In this document: positions 17,891 to 26,644 of the stretch, one piece after another
Layout: every line of letters starts with the position of its first letter
Position numbering within the stretch: the first letter of the stretch is position 1
From: an uncultured Ruminococcus sp.
GTDB taxonomy: Bacteria > Bacillota > Clostridia > Oscillospirales > Ruminococcaceae
DNA: 64,000 nt
Reading direction: 5' to 3'
NCBI GenBank assembly: GCA_910584195.1
Contig: CAJTYV010000013.1
Location: forward strand, 14,365 to 78,364
Translations under genes and position numbers: made by a program
Notes under the pieces: generated by a model
Seen by the model: only the letters and a program-made list of their open reading frames with translations
Told to the model about the DNA's origin: nothing
The model's database searches: none

Positions 17891-18718
17891 TCATGTCACC
17901 CCCATTCCCATAATTTCGGACTGTTTTTCTTCATTTGTAAAAAAATCCTCCATGAGCGTTGTTTCGCCTGTGAAATTCGGAACATTCTCATCATTCAGCG
18001 ATATACAGCCATTTTCGCCGAGTTCCATAGGCTCTCTGACGATTACCGAGCCTGCATGATTTACAGTAACATTCTTTTCAAGCGTGCAGAAATTACCGTC
18101 ATCGCCATGCCTGAGATGATAGCAGTGCAGACTTTTCGGAATGTCAGCGTCGGTCATTCTGCTGTTTGTGAACAACGCAGTTTTTCCCTCTATTTCGATG
18201 ATTTCAAACTCTTCATCGGGAAAATTCACATAATCCGTCCCGCTTGCATTCAGAAACAGTCCCCACTCCGACGGCTCACAATCCATTACACGGGCGGCGA
18301 ACTCAATTCGTTCCCTGCTGCTTTCGGGATAGTATTCCTCTGTCCTTTCGCCGTCAAAATAGACATATCTTCCGCAGTTCATACCGATATCCTCGTCCGC
18401 CCACTCATGCTCAAATTTTACGTCGGGATACATTTCCGACAGCTTTTCAAGAATTGGATGTGGAGCTGACCACGCCGTCAGAAACATCAGTTTTCCGTCC
18501 TTAAAGCCTGTATCCGCAGTATATCCGTAAGAATTCCACTTCGTACCCCAGTTGGCGATGCACCAGTGATAGCTGTCGACATCGTCGGGCATGGGAATTA
18601 TTTTATTGAAATCCACCGAACCCATGCCGTATTCGTCGGTCTGAATCTCTTTCAGCATCGACTGCATACGGCTCTCATCTCCCGAAACAGCGACAATATT
18701 TGTAATATGATTTGGCAT
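17891..18718 (-). CDS. YubB/Api92-like protein with an LPD28-like region
   Basis: A 275-residue protein. The N-terminal half (MPNHITNIVAVSGD, then CIANWGTKWNSYG and FLTAWSAPHPILEKLSEMYP) matches the ferredoxin-like domain of YubB/Api92-type mobile-element proteins. The C-terminal part (CYHLRHGDDGNFCTLEKNV, then VNHAGSVIVREPMEL) resembles a large-polyvalent-protein associated domain of the LPD28 kind. Such proteins are carried by plasmids and phages and are thought to help the element during entry into a host. The ATG overlaps the previous stop (TAATG). Confidence 0.7.
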   Translation of the reverse strand: MPNHITNIVAVSGDESRMQSMLKEIQTDEYGMGSVDFNKIIPMPDDVDSYHWCIANWGTKWNSYGYTADTGFKDGKLMFLTAWSAPHPILEKLSEMYPDVKFEHEWADEDIGMNCGRYVYFDGERTEEYYPESSRERIEFAARVMDCEPSEWGLFLNASGTDYVNFPDEEFEIIEIEGKTALFTNSRMTDADIPKSLHCYHLRHGDDGNFCTLEKNVTVNHAGSVIVREPMELGENGCISLNDENVPNFTGETTLMEDFFTNEEKQSEIMGMGVT

Positions 18719-19485
18719 TATTTCACCTCCCCGAGCTCATTTTTAAGCCTGCCGATGATAAAACGCTGACCTCTGCCCGTGACAAACGTCTGCTGATAAG
18801 TTCTTGTCATAGAATCGACTTCAAAAACCGACTCTTTCACCGCAAAATACCCACGGTCGATAAATTTCTGATACGGAAGATTATCCGACATGAGAATCCC
18901 GTTTTCACGAAGCCAGCGGAACAGCCTGTTCCTGCCGATCGGGATATTTTCTTCCACCGCAAGCTTTGCCATTGCGTTCATGTCGATGACGTTTTCCGTT
19001 CCCGCAACCTGATTTGCGAAATCCACCAGCGGCTGGTCATGGCGGATACGTTCGTTAAGCTGATTTATCGCCATCATCTGCAGACGGAAAAGACCTTTAT
19101 ACGGCTCTTCAAGAAACGGAAGGTAGTTTTCGATGAACATATCCTCGTTGGCGACGTAACCGCCTGTTTTGCGAATCGTGGGGAGGACATTGTCAAAAAT
19201 CCAGCTTTCAAATTTTTCTGCTGACGGTAATCTTGAGTGCGAGATTAATCTATACAGATTTCCCTCTGAAATGAACTTTGCAGCTTGCTTTCTGCCCATA
19301 GAATCGATGAGGTGGTGAATCACCACCCCATCTTCCTTGCAGTGTGCTTTTAACGCATTCACAGTATCTCTGTATCCCAAAGCTGTTGCTGCATCTTTGC
19401 CACAAAAGAAAACCTTATCGCCTTTCTCCAAGGTTCTCATCGAACCAAACTCCTCATTTTCAAAAATTTTGATTTTATTTTCCAT
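18718..19485 (-). CDS. BRO-N/KilA-C-type phage antirepressor
   Basis: A 255-residue antirepressor. The BRO-N domain is seen as IKIFENEEFGSMRTL, ALGYRDTVNALKAHC and SEGNLYRLISHSRL. A KilA-C domain follows (PIGRNRLFRWLRENGILMS, then VTGRGQRFIIGRL). The N-terminal third is a paralogue of the protein at 15609-16322. I chose ATG 19485 with AAGGAG ten bases upstream; ATG 19491 is nearly as good. It overlaps the end of the Dcm-type gene, so the two are coupled. Confidence 0.85.
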   Translation of the reverse strand: MENKIKIFENEEFGSMRTLEKGDKVFFCGKDAATALGYRDTVNALKAHCKEDGVVIHHLIDSMGRKQAAKFISEGNLYRLISHSRLPSAEKFESWIFDNVLPTIRKTGGYVANEDMFIENYLPFLEEPYKGLFRLQMMAINQLNERIRHDQPLVDFANQVAGTENVIDMNAMAKLAVEENIPIGRNRLFRWLRENGILMSDNLPYQKFIDRGYFAVKESVFEVDSMTRTYQQTFVTGRGQRFIIGRLKNELGEVK

Positions 19486-20704
19486 ACTCATCCATCTCCT
19501 TATCAAACTTCAATAGATTTCTTGCAATTGCTTCAACAACTGCCACTGTGATTGAATTTCCGGCTTGCTTGTAAAGCTGTGCGTCGGACATTCCTGTGGC
19601 GGCAACTTTCTCAAACTGAGCCTTTTCAAAGCCTTGTAAACGCCAGCATTCCACAGGCATGAGACGGCGGATTCGCCCTCTGTGGACAACCCCGTGCCTG
19701 TCCGTGACAGTTATCGTAAACATCGGTTCGTCGGGATTTTTTATGCGTCTGCCGTTCTGTCGGGTAGTCTCTTTAAACGGATTCAGAATGGCTCTCGCTC
19801 CTTCCTCAAGTACTCCCGAACGCTCACCTTTGTGAGTACCATTGGTAACTCCCAAATCCATTCTTGTATGCAGACAACGGGCATTTTCCGTAATCTGTGG
19901 ATTCTCATTCAAATCCACAAAAACAGCGGAATGTTCGCCTTTATGATGTGACATTCCGCTGTTCTGACGTGCCGTTATGCACCTTGCCGTATCGGTAATT
20001 CGAGGATTTTCGTTGTAGTCAATCAGGTACAGACCTGTTTTTCCACCTCGTCCGCCGCTTCCGCTGCACTGCGTAACCGCCGTACCGTTCGTGAAATACA
20101 CCCTCGAACCCTGACTTCCGCCGATCAGCTGTTCAGGTTTTCTTTCTCCGCCATTTTCTGCATCGCCTCGTCCGAAAGAAAGTATTTCGGCGGGACATCT
20201 TCCTCCAAGATATCCGACAAGGAACAGCCTCCGTCGGGACTGCGGTATTCCGAAGCCGGCAGAGTTAAGCACACGCCAGCACATACTGTACCCCAGTTCT
20301 GAAATCTTTTCAAGGATGATTTTCCAGCACTCTCCCTGCGATATACCCAGCAGGTTGGGTACGTTTTCAGCAATAAAGTACTTGGGCCGCCTGACTTCAA
20401 GAATGCGGATATAGTCGAAAAACAGGTTTCCTCTGTCATCCTCAAAAGCACGTCTGTGCCCCGCCACACTGAACGACTGGCAGCATGGTCCGCCAACGAG
20501 CAGATCAAAATCCGGCATACTTCCGTAATCGATTTTCGTGATGTCCTCATAAAACGCTTCACCTCCCGTATCGTACAAGGCTCGGTAAGCCTTTTGTGCA
20601 AATTTGTCGATTTCGCACCACCCGACGCACTCAAAACCCCCAACTTTTTCAAAAGCGGAGCGGAATGCACCGATGCCTGCGAATGCTTCAAAATATCTTA
20701 TCAT
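19475..20704 (-). CDS. Dcm-type cytosine-5 DNA methyltransferase
   Basis: A 409-residue C5-cytosine methyltransferase. Motif I is visible as FEAFAGIGAFRSAFE, motif VI as AENVPNLL and motif X as QAGNSITVAVVEAIARNLL. The catalytic motif IV reads GGPCCQSFS near residue 73 where the family usually has GGFPCQ, so the conserved proline before the catalytic cysteine appears replaced. Other motifs are intact. No partner restriction enzyme is adjacent. It heads the unit with the BRO-N antirepressor and probably protects the element. Confidence 0.9.
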   Translation of the reverse strand: MIRYFEAFAGIGAFRSAFEKVGGFECVGWCEIDKFAQKAYRALYDTGGEAFYEDITKIDYGSMPDFDLLVGGPCCQSFSVAGHRRAFEDDRGNLFFDYIRILEVRRPKYFIAENVPNLLGISQGECWKIILEKISELGYSMCWRVLNSAGFGIPQSRRRLFLVGYLGGRCPAEILSFGRGDAENGGERKPEQLIGGSQGSRVYFTNGTAVTQCSGSGGRGGKTGLYLIDYNENPRITDTARCITARQNSGMSHHKGEHSAVFVDLNENPQITENARCLHTRMDLGVTNGTHKGERSGVLEEGARAILNPFKETTRQNGRRIKNPDEPMFTITVTDRHGVVHRGRIRRLMPVECWRLQGFEKAQFEKVAATGMSDAQLYKQAGNSITVAVVEAIARNLLKFDKEMDEYGK

Positions 20705-20730
20705 CTATCACCAGTCCTTTCCTACAATAA

Positions 20731-20763
20731 AAAAGGCTGAATTTCCGCAAAAATTCAACCTTT
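20731..20763 (-). terminator. Rho-independent terminator
   Basis: On the minus strand AAAGGTTGAATTT pairs with AAATTCAGCCTTT and is followed by TTTTATTG. It overlaps the stop codon of the gene at 20762-21157 and separates it from the Dcm-type gene. Confidence 0.75.
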
Positions 20764-21157
20764 ACATCGTCATATTCATTTCGGTTTCTTCTGATAAATC
20801 TTCGTTTACCGAATCCGCTTCTACCTTTATATCAGACTGAAGATGTTTCTCCACAAGTTCCTTTGCTCCCGGAATATACTGGGAATACCGTGCATATGAC
20901 GTACCCTCGGACTCGATTATCAGACCATCGCCCTGTTCTTCATCATAAATCAGAAGACAGTGGTATTTGTCATCTCTGTCGCAGTACATCATATCGACGT
21001 TTTCAGCTATCAGCCTGTTGTCACGCAGCGGATGTCTTTTCAGATTTTCAAACTCAGCATTGGAGACTGCTATCGCTTTCTCAACCACACAGGACTTTGT
21101 TCTGAACTCAGATTCTTTACGAAGCAGATTTGCATTGATTATCAGTTTTTCTTTCAC
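20762..21157 (-). CDS. Mobile-element hypothetical protein
   Basis: A 131-residue protein starting at GTG 21157, chosen for the strong AAAGGAGGAG just upstream; the frame is open to 21211. It begins VKEKLIINANLLRKES (read as Met-Lys) and contains HPLRDNRLIAENVDMMYCDRD and LLIYDEEQGDGLIIES. This pattern is familiar from clostridial mobile elements, but the function is unknown. The C-terminal tail is acidic. It has its own terminator and a terminator-like leader upstream. Confidence 0.65.
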   Translation of the reverse strand: MKEKLIINANLLRKESEFRTKSCVVEKAIAVSNAEFENLKRHPLRDNRLIAENVDMMYCDRDDKYHCLLIYDEEQGDGLIIESEGTSYARYSQYIPGAKELVEKHLQSDIKVEADSVNEDLSEETEMNMTM

Positions 21158-21186
21158 CAACTTCTCCTCCTTTTCCGGAAAATAAA

Positions 21187-21244
21187 AAAAGACCATCCTG
21201 TTCATCATCACTTAAAATTCGTGATATCTGACAAAACGGTCTTT
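21187..21244 (-). promoter_or_regulatory. Leader hairpin, terminator or attenuator
   Basis: On the minus strand AAAGACC pairs with GGTCTTT, which is followed by a T-run; a second short stem (ATCAC/GTGAT) lies inside the loop. It sits just before the ribosome binding site of the gene starting at 21157. It could end transcription coming from the attachment-site side or act as an attenuator. Confidence 0.5.
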
Positions 21245-21334
21245 CAAATTCGGTTATTATTCTATTGTATAAAGGCAGGTATTTTTTGATTTTTTCTTTC
21301 TGACCTGCTCATATTTGTTCCATATTTTTCTCTG

Positions 21335-21361
21335 CGAGGGTTCAAATCCTGTACCTTCGCA
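21335..21361 (+). other. tRNA 3'-end fragment, candidate attachment site
   Basis: The stretch contains a tRNA T-loop, GGTTCAAATCC, followed by TGT and an acceptor-like 3' strand, ACCTTCGCA. The 5' side of the T-stem (GAGGG) does not pair properly with CCTGT, whereas ACAGG would, so only the 3' part is tRNA-derived. No tRNA body lies upstream. This is what an integrase leaves at the far end of an element inserted in a tRNA gene. The orientation puts the element to the left and the older chromosome to the right. Confidence 0.6.
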
Positions 21362-21420
21362 AAAACGGGCAAAAAACAGCCATGGTTTTACACTAAAAAT
21401 TTTCGGCTTCTGAGTAGCAA

Positions 21421-21446
21421 AAAAGCCCGATTATTCGGGCTTTTTT
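21421..21446. terminator. Terminator following the tRNA fragment
   Basis: AAAAGCCCGA-TTAT-TCGGGCTTTT is a perfect ten-base stem followed by more Ts, strong on both strands. It is probably the original terminator of the tRNA gene. Confidence 0.85.
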
Positions 21447-21590
21447 CGGTGGACAGCTATTTAGTCTCACCAATATGGCTAAAGACTGCAATTTTGATAC
21501 AATGCACCTTCTAAAAATTGAGAGGGTGCATTTTTGTTTGCATAAAGCTATCGTCTTCTTTTTGTATTTACAGACTTGTCATTTGCTCAG

Positions 21591-22841
21591 TTAATATATC
21601 CCTTTTTTAGCGCCTAATTGTTCCGCCAACTCTTTTGCTGTCATAGATCTTGCATGTCTCAAAAGCTTGTGAAAATCCCAATATGGTAATCCCTGAATAT
21701 TGAAGCAACCAAATACTTTTTGTGAGATAAATCGTGTAATACTGTAGTGTTGAGGAATAGCAAAACCGTCTTCATAATCACACAGATATTGAAATCGAAC
21801 TATTTCCTCCGGATTATATGTAGTTTTTTCGGGAGAATTCTCAATGTACAAACCATCGATATATTTTACACCATCTTCGTCTTGAATGAACTGCTCAACT
21901 TCAGATTCTAATATGTCATTATCTGATTCGAGAATTACAACTGGAGATTGATTGGATTCAATCTTAGGTATATATACAATCATACTTTTAAACTTTATAA
22001 TGGCTTCGTTCCTGTTATCATTTGCCCAGATTGCTATATGTCCATCTTCAATTATTTTTAATCTAGCTTCACCTGAACACCATCCATTAAATAGATCCAT
22101 ACCAAAGGTTTGTTTTTCTTGAAGTGCTTTAAAGAAGATTTTTGCAGCATTGATGTCATCTATATATACTATATCTTCTTGACCGGAATAAAGATGCGTT
22201 TTTTCTGCTGCTTTAGATAATGCTTCAACAACATCTTTCATTATTGCCATTTTATGAGTAGTAAGGAATTCCATATATTTATCATAATTAGCTTTGATCT
22301 CCGAATAACCATAGAATGTTTTATAGATAGCACCTATTGCTTTTAAGAAAAGAACATCCAATTCTATCAAGAGATTATCAAATACACTATCAATTGTTGA
22401 ATCATCAACTGAAACTTCAGCATGTGTGAGCGCATTTCGTATTGTATTCAATTTTAAAAGTTTGAATTCTAATTGCTCAGATAATTGGATATCCGAAAAG
22501 TATTTTACACGTTCCAAAGCCTCGTCATATGAAATTGTGTGAATTCTAGAAGCTTTTGACGTTTGAAACACACTATCAAGGTTCTGATCCGTTTTTTCCT
22601 TATATGCCTTTTTGTAATCATTCTTAAATTCATCAATAATTAAAAACTCGCTTTTGCAATAAAGTATATATTTCAAAAGGATTTCCACACCGTGATGTGT
22701 AGACAGAATTGCTTGCTTGAGAGTGTAATAGTCTTCAGGATCCGGAGTTGATTTGCCTTTTATTGATTTAGTATACACTAAATAACTGTTAAAACCTTTT
22801 TGAATTGAATCTATTCCATTATCTAACATTGTAATATGCAT
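21591..22841 (-). CDS. Hypothetical protein with a HEPN-like motif
   Basis: A 416-residue protein starting at ATG 22841 with AGGAAGGTGG eight bases upstream. The N-terminal 150 residues are helical and include LNTIRNALTHAE, an R-x4-H pattern typical of HEPN RNases and related folds; the preceding LLKYILYCKSEF fits the first HEPN helix pair. The C-terminal half is mixed alpha/beta (HIAIWANDNRNEAI, then VVILESDND) and I do not recognise it. HEPN proteins are frequent in defence and toxin systems, which suits the location beside an attachment site, but activity is not shown. Confidence 0.6.
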   Translation of the reverse strand: MHITMLDNGIDSIQKGFNSYLVYTKSIKGKSTPDPEDYYTLKQAILSTHHGVEILLKYILYCKSEFLIIDEFKNDYKKAYKEKTDQNLDSVFQTSKASRIHTISYDEALERVKYFSDIQLSEQLEFKLLKLNTIRNALTHAEVSVDDSTIDSVFDNLLIELDVLFLKAIGAIYKTFYGYSEIKANYDKYMEFLTTHKMAIMKDVVEALSKAAEKTHLYSGQEDIVYIDDINAAKIFFKALQEKQTFGMDLFNGWCSGEARLKIIEDGHIAIWANDNRNEAIIKFKSMIVYIPKIESNQSPVVILESDNDILESEVEQFIQDEDGVKYIDGLYIENSPEKTTYNPEEIVRFQYLCDYEDGFAIPQHYSITRFISQKVFGCFNIQGLPYWDFHKLLRHARSMTAKELAEQLGAKKGIY

Positions 22842-22894
22842 TAGTACGCCCACCTTCCTAATAAAATTAAGAACTGAAATATCTAAATTGAGTC

Positions 22895-23287
22895 TCACTC
22901 AAAAGTACATGTATTCAAAGCTGCCGTGCACATATCTTTTTTCAAGTCATGCTGTGCACCTGTCAGCGAAAACAGAAAGATCCTCTCAGCAAGCAATTCA
23001 GCAATGCGGGCAGCAACAATATCCGCTTCCTTCGTATTCTGTTCCACTGTCATACGAGTATCTCGCTGCTCATAATAGCTGTAGATTTTTTTCTGAGCTG
23101 TGGCGATATCAAATTTGCCCTCAATATGCTCCTTGACAATTTCAAGCAGATATTCCGATGTTTGGAGACCGTCAACATCCTGTAAACCGATTGCAGTCTG
23201 CCACGCTGCACTTTTTTCAGAACGGTCAGGCTCCACCTGACGGATATATTCATCTAAATCATATTGCCAGTCATGTTCCTGCAACAT
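22895..23287 (-). pseudogene. Fic protein, truncated before the catalytic core
   Basis: The first about 110 residues (HDWQYDLDEYIRQ, then AIGLQDVDGLQTSEYL and ELLAERIFLFSLTGAQ) match the N-terminal part of Fic-family AMP-transferases, which often carries the inhibitory helix. The family signature HPFREGNGR and the whole catalytic region are missing; after SLTGAQ the frame leaves the family and stops. What remains is probably a remnant of a Fic toxin gene truncated by deletion. The upstream sequence has no strong ribosome binding site. Confidence 0.65.
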
Positions 23288-23628
23288 ACTTTACCTTCTT
23301 ACTTCGTGGATTTGTCACTATAATTAGTATACCACAATATCTCTGAAAAAGCAAGTAAGAAAGGAAGTTGCTATGGAAATGATGTGGAACGATTAATTTT
23401 TGTTACTTTCTACGGAAAATCAATAGCTTTCATTTATTTGCTGTAGCGAAACCGCTGAAATCAGGAGGAGAATTGTGAACTTTCGTTGGTATGTTGCTAC
23501 TCATTAGTTTCCCTTAAAACAAACAAGGGAAAAATAAATGAGCAATTTGTCCACAACAATGGAATATGAGTTTGTGAAAACCTAAGTTATGGAAAGCCAA
23601 CGCTTGCTGAAAGTTGAAAGAGTGATGT
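23288..23628. other. Intergenic stretch before the insertion sequence
   Basis: No gene, strong promoter or repeat is seen. Several short frames lack ribosome binding sites. It separates the truncated Fic gene from the left end of the insertion sequence. Confidence 0.4.
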
Positions 23629-25077
23629 GAGTCTATCCAAAAATTTGTGTAAACCTCTGAAGTAGAGTATAATAGAAGAGAAATTATTTAGGAGGTTTAA
23701 ATTATGGGAAAAAGACGAAGAAGAGGAACAGAGGAAGAAGAGGCAAGAAGAGAGCTGATAAGGGAGTTCATATCGGCAGCGAATATCCAGAGCATGGAGG
23801 ATATTCATGAACTGTTCAAGGAGGCGCTTGCCGGATTTATGGAAGGCAGTCTCGAAGCAGAACTTGACGATGAGCTTGGATATGAGCCATACGATGTGAA
23901 AAACAAGAATACTGAAAACAGTCGGAACGGACACAGCAAAAAGACGCTGCGTACCAGCATGGGCAAGGTTGAAATTGATGTACCACGTGACAGAAATGGC
24001 GATTTTGAGCCAAAGATCCTGCCTAAAAATCAGACAAGTATATCGCAGGACATGGAGAATAAGATCATCTCTATGTACGCCAAGGGTATGTCCACATCCG
24101 ATATCGAAGATCATATCCGTGATATTTACGGTCTGGAGATATCCGATACTACTGTCAGCCGTATCACCGACAAGGTTCTCCCTGTAGCCAGGGAATGGCA
24201 GCAGCAACCGCTTGAGAGTGTCTATGCAGTCGTATTTCTCGACGCTATTCACTATCATGTACGTAGCGAGGGACAGATCGTCAAGAAGGCTTGTCTACAT
24301 AGCAATCGGTGTTGATCTTGACGGCAGGAAGGACGTTCTCGGAATGTGGGTAGGCGAGAATGAAAGCGCCAAGTTCTGGGCAGGTGTGCTGAACAGCATG
24401 AGAAATCGCGGAGTTGAGGATATTTTAATTGCCTGCACTGATAATCTGACAGGCTTTTCGCAAGCAATAGAAGCCGCATTCCCGAAGACTGATATCCAGA
24501 ACTGTATCATTCATCAGCTGAGAAATTCCAGCAAATATGTCTCCTACAAAGATCTGAAAGCACTTATGGCTGATCTGAAGAAGGTTTATACAGCTGTAGA
24601 TGAAGAATCAGCTATGTCTGCTCTTGATGATTTTGCGGCTGCCTGGGATGCTAAATATCCCAAAATCTCAAAGTCCTGGTACGATAATTGGGCTAATCTC
24701 AGCACTTATTTCAAATTTCCACAGGAACTCAGAAAGCTGATTTACACGACAAATGCATCGAGGGATTCAACCGTCAGATCAGGAAAGTAACCAAGTCAAA
24801 GTCCGTATTTCCGACCGATGACAGTCTTTTCAAGATGTTGTATCTGGCTATGAAGGACATTACGAAAAAGTGGACTGGACGCCGTCAGGACTGGAGTCAG
24901 ATATATGCACAGCTCGTAATCTACTACGGCGACAGAATACCAGATTGATATTTTTATCTTGACAATTGAATTATCATGTGCTATTATGCAGATAAGACCG
25001 TCTGCTTCCGCATCCGGTCTCATCATATACTCTTTTATTGCACTATTTTTCGTTTACACAGATTTTGGGATTGACTC
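23629..25077 (+). mobile_element. IS256-family insertion sequence
   Basis: The element is bounded by 26-base imperfect inverted repeats. The left one (23629-23654) begins GAGTCTATCC and ends TTGTGTAAAC. The right one (25052-25077) read on the minus strand begins GAGTCAATCC and ends CTGTGTAAAC, with three mismatches overall. The total length of about 1.45 kb is normal for the family. No matching direct repeat of eight or nine bases is visible on both sides, so the insertion is old or the flanks have rearranged. Confidence 0.85.
23704..24948 (+). pseudogene. IS256-family transposase with two frameshifts
   Basis: A strong AGGAGG precedes the ATG. The frame encodes the start of a MULE-type DDE transposase (IDVPRDRNGDFEPKIL, then ISMYAKGMSTSDIEDHI). 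At about 24291 one extra T moves it out of frame, and the protein continues as YIAIGVDLDGRKDVLGMW in the next frame. At about 24755 one base is missing, and the end (EGFNRQIRKVTKSKS to IYYGDRIPD) lies in a third frame. Read through, it would be about 414 residues, full length. As it stands no active transposase is made. Confidence 0.88.
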
Positions 25078-25177
25078 CACGATCGTTAGATATAGCTTTT
25101 AAAAACATGCAATATTTGATTTAATTGTTCTCAATTGATAAATATATCACACATATCGTAATCGCAGGACAATAATA

Positions 25178-25420
25178 CTAAAATTTTATATCGTTATAAG
25201 GCGTATCATAAAAGCCTTCTTCTTTTAGACGAGTCACCATTGTATCAAGGCATGGTTTCCACATGCTTGTAAACCATTGTGATTTTCCAAACCATAATTA
25301 TCAGCTTCAACCGAGTCATAGTGTTCATTTACGCCAAGAATAGTATGGGAATACCTTGTAAGGTCTTTGTGATGTAGTCTAATTCATCCTGATAATGGGA
25401 CGACACCACGATATGTGAAT
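25178..25420 (-). pseudogene. Degenerate coding remnant
   Basis: On the minus strand one frame reads VNEHYDSVEADNYG (about 25345-25292). It is then continued in another frame by FGKSQWFTSMWKPCLDTMV (25291 onward) to a TAG at 25178. Composition and codon pattern look like true protein sequence broken by a frameshift. No start or ribosome binding site is seen. The original gene cannot be identified. Confidence 0.4.
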
Positions 25421-25562
25421 ACAAAAAATATTTACATCATCATAACAAGTGACACAATTTGTAAAGCACTTAAGTTGTGGATAATGTTTTTAAAACAGAT
25501 CTATTAATATGTTTTCATTTGCTGGATACTCACTTTTTAGAACCGCCTACAATATATTGTGG

Positions 25563-26066
25563 CTATCTATCAGCATATATATAACCATTATAGAATTTGT
25601 TGTAATTAAGGTTAGACTGTTCGTCTCTATCAAAATGAAACAAAACATGATGGCCTCTAGTTTGGGTTGAAAACATAGATTTTCTAATAGGTTCCTCAAT
25701 CACAATCATAAAGTCTACATTTACACCGTCATAAACTTGTTTATAGTCAAACCTGAATGTGACATTCCGGTTGACAGATGCATGAGACTTGATGTAATGG
25801 TTATTAATCAGATATGTAAATGCAGTCGCAAGGAAATATTCCATGTCATCATCATCAAGTACATGTCTAGCGTTTTGCCAATTGAGAGCTGTCTCTACCG
25901 TCATATCGTTCATGGTTTTTCCTTTTCCAAACAACAAAACCGTGACGCTATCCGCATATCTTGAATGAATACGAAAAGTGTTTGCCAAAAATTCTCTTCC
26001 GTTCTGGCGAACGGGCTGTAATTGTTCAAAATATTTCATGTTATAATTCGCCTTCCCGCTTTCCAT
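25563..26066 (-). CDS. Hypothetical protein
   Basis: A 167-residue frame; the second ATG (26039, starting MKYFEQLQPVRQNG) has a purine-rich GGGAAGG upstream and may be the true start. The sequence has a balanced composition (FRIHSRYADSVTVLLFGKG, then FRFDYKQVYDGVNVDFMIVI) that looks like a folded domain. I do not recognise the family. It follows a 50-residue gene by 12 bases on the same strand. Its surroundings are decayed, so it may be a survivor of a larger unit such as a toxin-immunity set. Confidence 0.5.
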   Translation of the reverse strand: MESGKANYNMKYFEQLQPVRQNGREFLANTFRIHSRYADSVTVLLFGKGKTMNDMTVETALNWQNARHVLDDDDMEYFLATAFTYLINNHYIKSHASVNRNVTFRFDYKQVYDGVNVDFMIVIEEPIRKSMFSTQTRGHHVLFHFDRDEQSNLNYNKFYNGYIYADR

Positions 26067-26077
26067 AAAAGCTTTAA

Positions 26078-26230
26078 TTAGGTTAACGCTTTAATTATAA
26101 GCTGTGCATCTGCGTGTCCTTGTTCAGCAGCAGTGGGTATAGTTCTGTTTTTTTCATATTCTCCCATAGTTGTTTCGTAAAATGGAAAATCTCTCCATTT
26201 ATAGAAATCTGGATTACGACTTGACTTCAT
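26078..26230 (-). CDS. Small hypothetical protein, possible fragment
   Basis: A 50-residue frame with GAGAGGGG upstream of the ATG. It begins MKSSRNPDFYKWRDFPFYE and ends TAAEQGHADAQLIIKALT. The phrase AAEQGHADAQ is typical of the first helix of a Sel1 repeat, so it may be the start of a Sel1-like protein or a fragment of one. It lies between two other short minus-strand frames. Confidence 0.4.
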   Translation of the reverse strand: MKSSRNPDFYKWRDFPFYETTMGEYEKNRTIPTAAEQGHADAQLIIKALT

Positions 26231-26253
26231 TAAGTAATGTCCCCTCTCTATAA

Positions 26254-26430
26254 TTAAATATCTGTAATCGTATTGTATTGCGTGTAATCTTCTGCTACTT
26301 TTTCATGGATTGCTTCATCATATTCATCACCATTTGAAACTATTTTCACTTTTATATCCGATAATTCAAGCAATGCTTTTATCATTTCAGCATAATCGGA
26401 AAAGAACTCATCATTATAATCAGAAAAAAC
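26254..26430 (-). pseudogene. C-terminal gene fragment
   Basis: A frame reading FSDYNDEFFSDYAEMIKALL, then KIVSNGDEYDEAIHEK and ending DYTQYNTITDI has clear coding character but no start. Upstream of 26430 the frame is lost. It is probably the tail of a gene broken by a frameshift or recombination. Confidence 0.4.
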
Positions 26431-26458
26431 TTATGGAAAACTTTGGAATACCTAATAT

Positions 26459-26644
26459 TCAACTAATTTGTAGGATTTTATTATTGATAGATTCTACGCT
26501 TTTCTCTAATTCATCAATTCTATCATCCAAATATAGTCTGCTTTCCTCCAAAACAGACAAAAATTCTTTTGCTGACTCTATTATTCTACCCGTAGTTATG
26601 ACTACATTCTCCTTACTTATTTCTGTTGTCAGATCTATATCCAT
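26459..26644 (-). CDS. Small coiled-coil protein
   Basis: A 61-residue frame beginning MDIDLTTEISKENVV that overlaps the end of the preceding gene by about 32 bases in another frame. The second half (EFLSVLEESRLYLDDRIDEL, then EKSVESINNKI) has strong heptad spacing of a coiled coil. The ribosome binding site is weak (GGAAATCA), so expression would depend on coupling. It would be the last gene of the large operon. Confidence 0.5.
   Translation of the reverse strand: MDIDLTTEISKENVVITTGRIIESAKEFLSVLEESRLYLDDRIDELEKSVESINNKILQIS

Noticed and set aside
21331..21361. A complete tRNA gene
   Set aside because: Only the T-loop and 3' acceptor strand are present; no anticodon or D-arm lies upstream and the T-stem does not pair.
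24291..24755. Programmed frameshifting in the IS256-type transposase
   Set aside because: The family is normally encoded in one frame and neither site has a slippery heptamer; a base gain and a base loss through mutation or error explain it.
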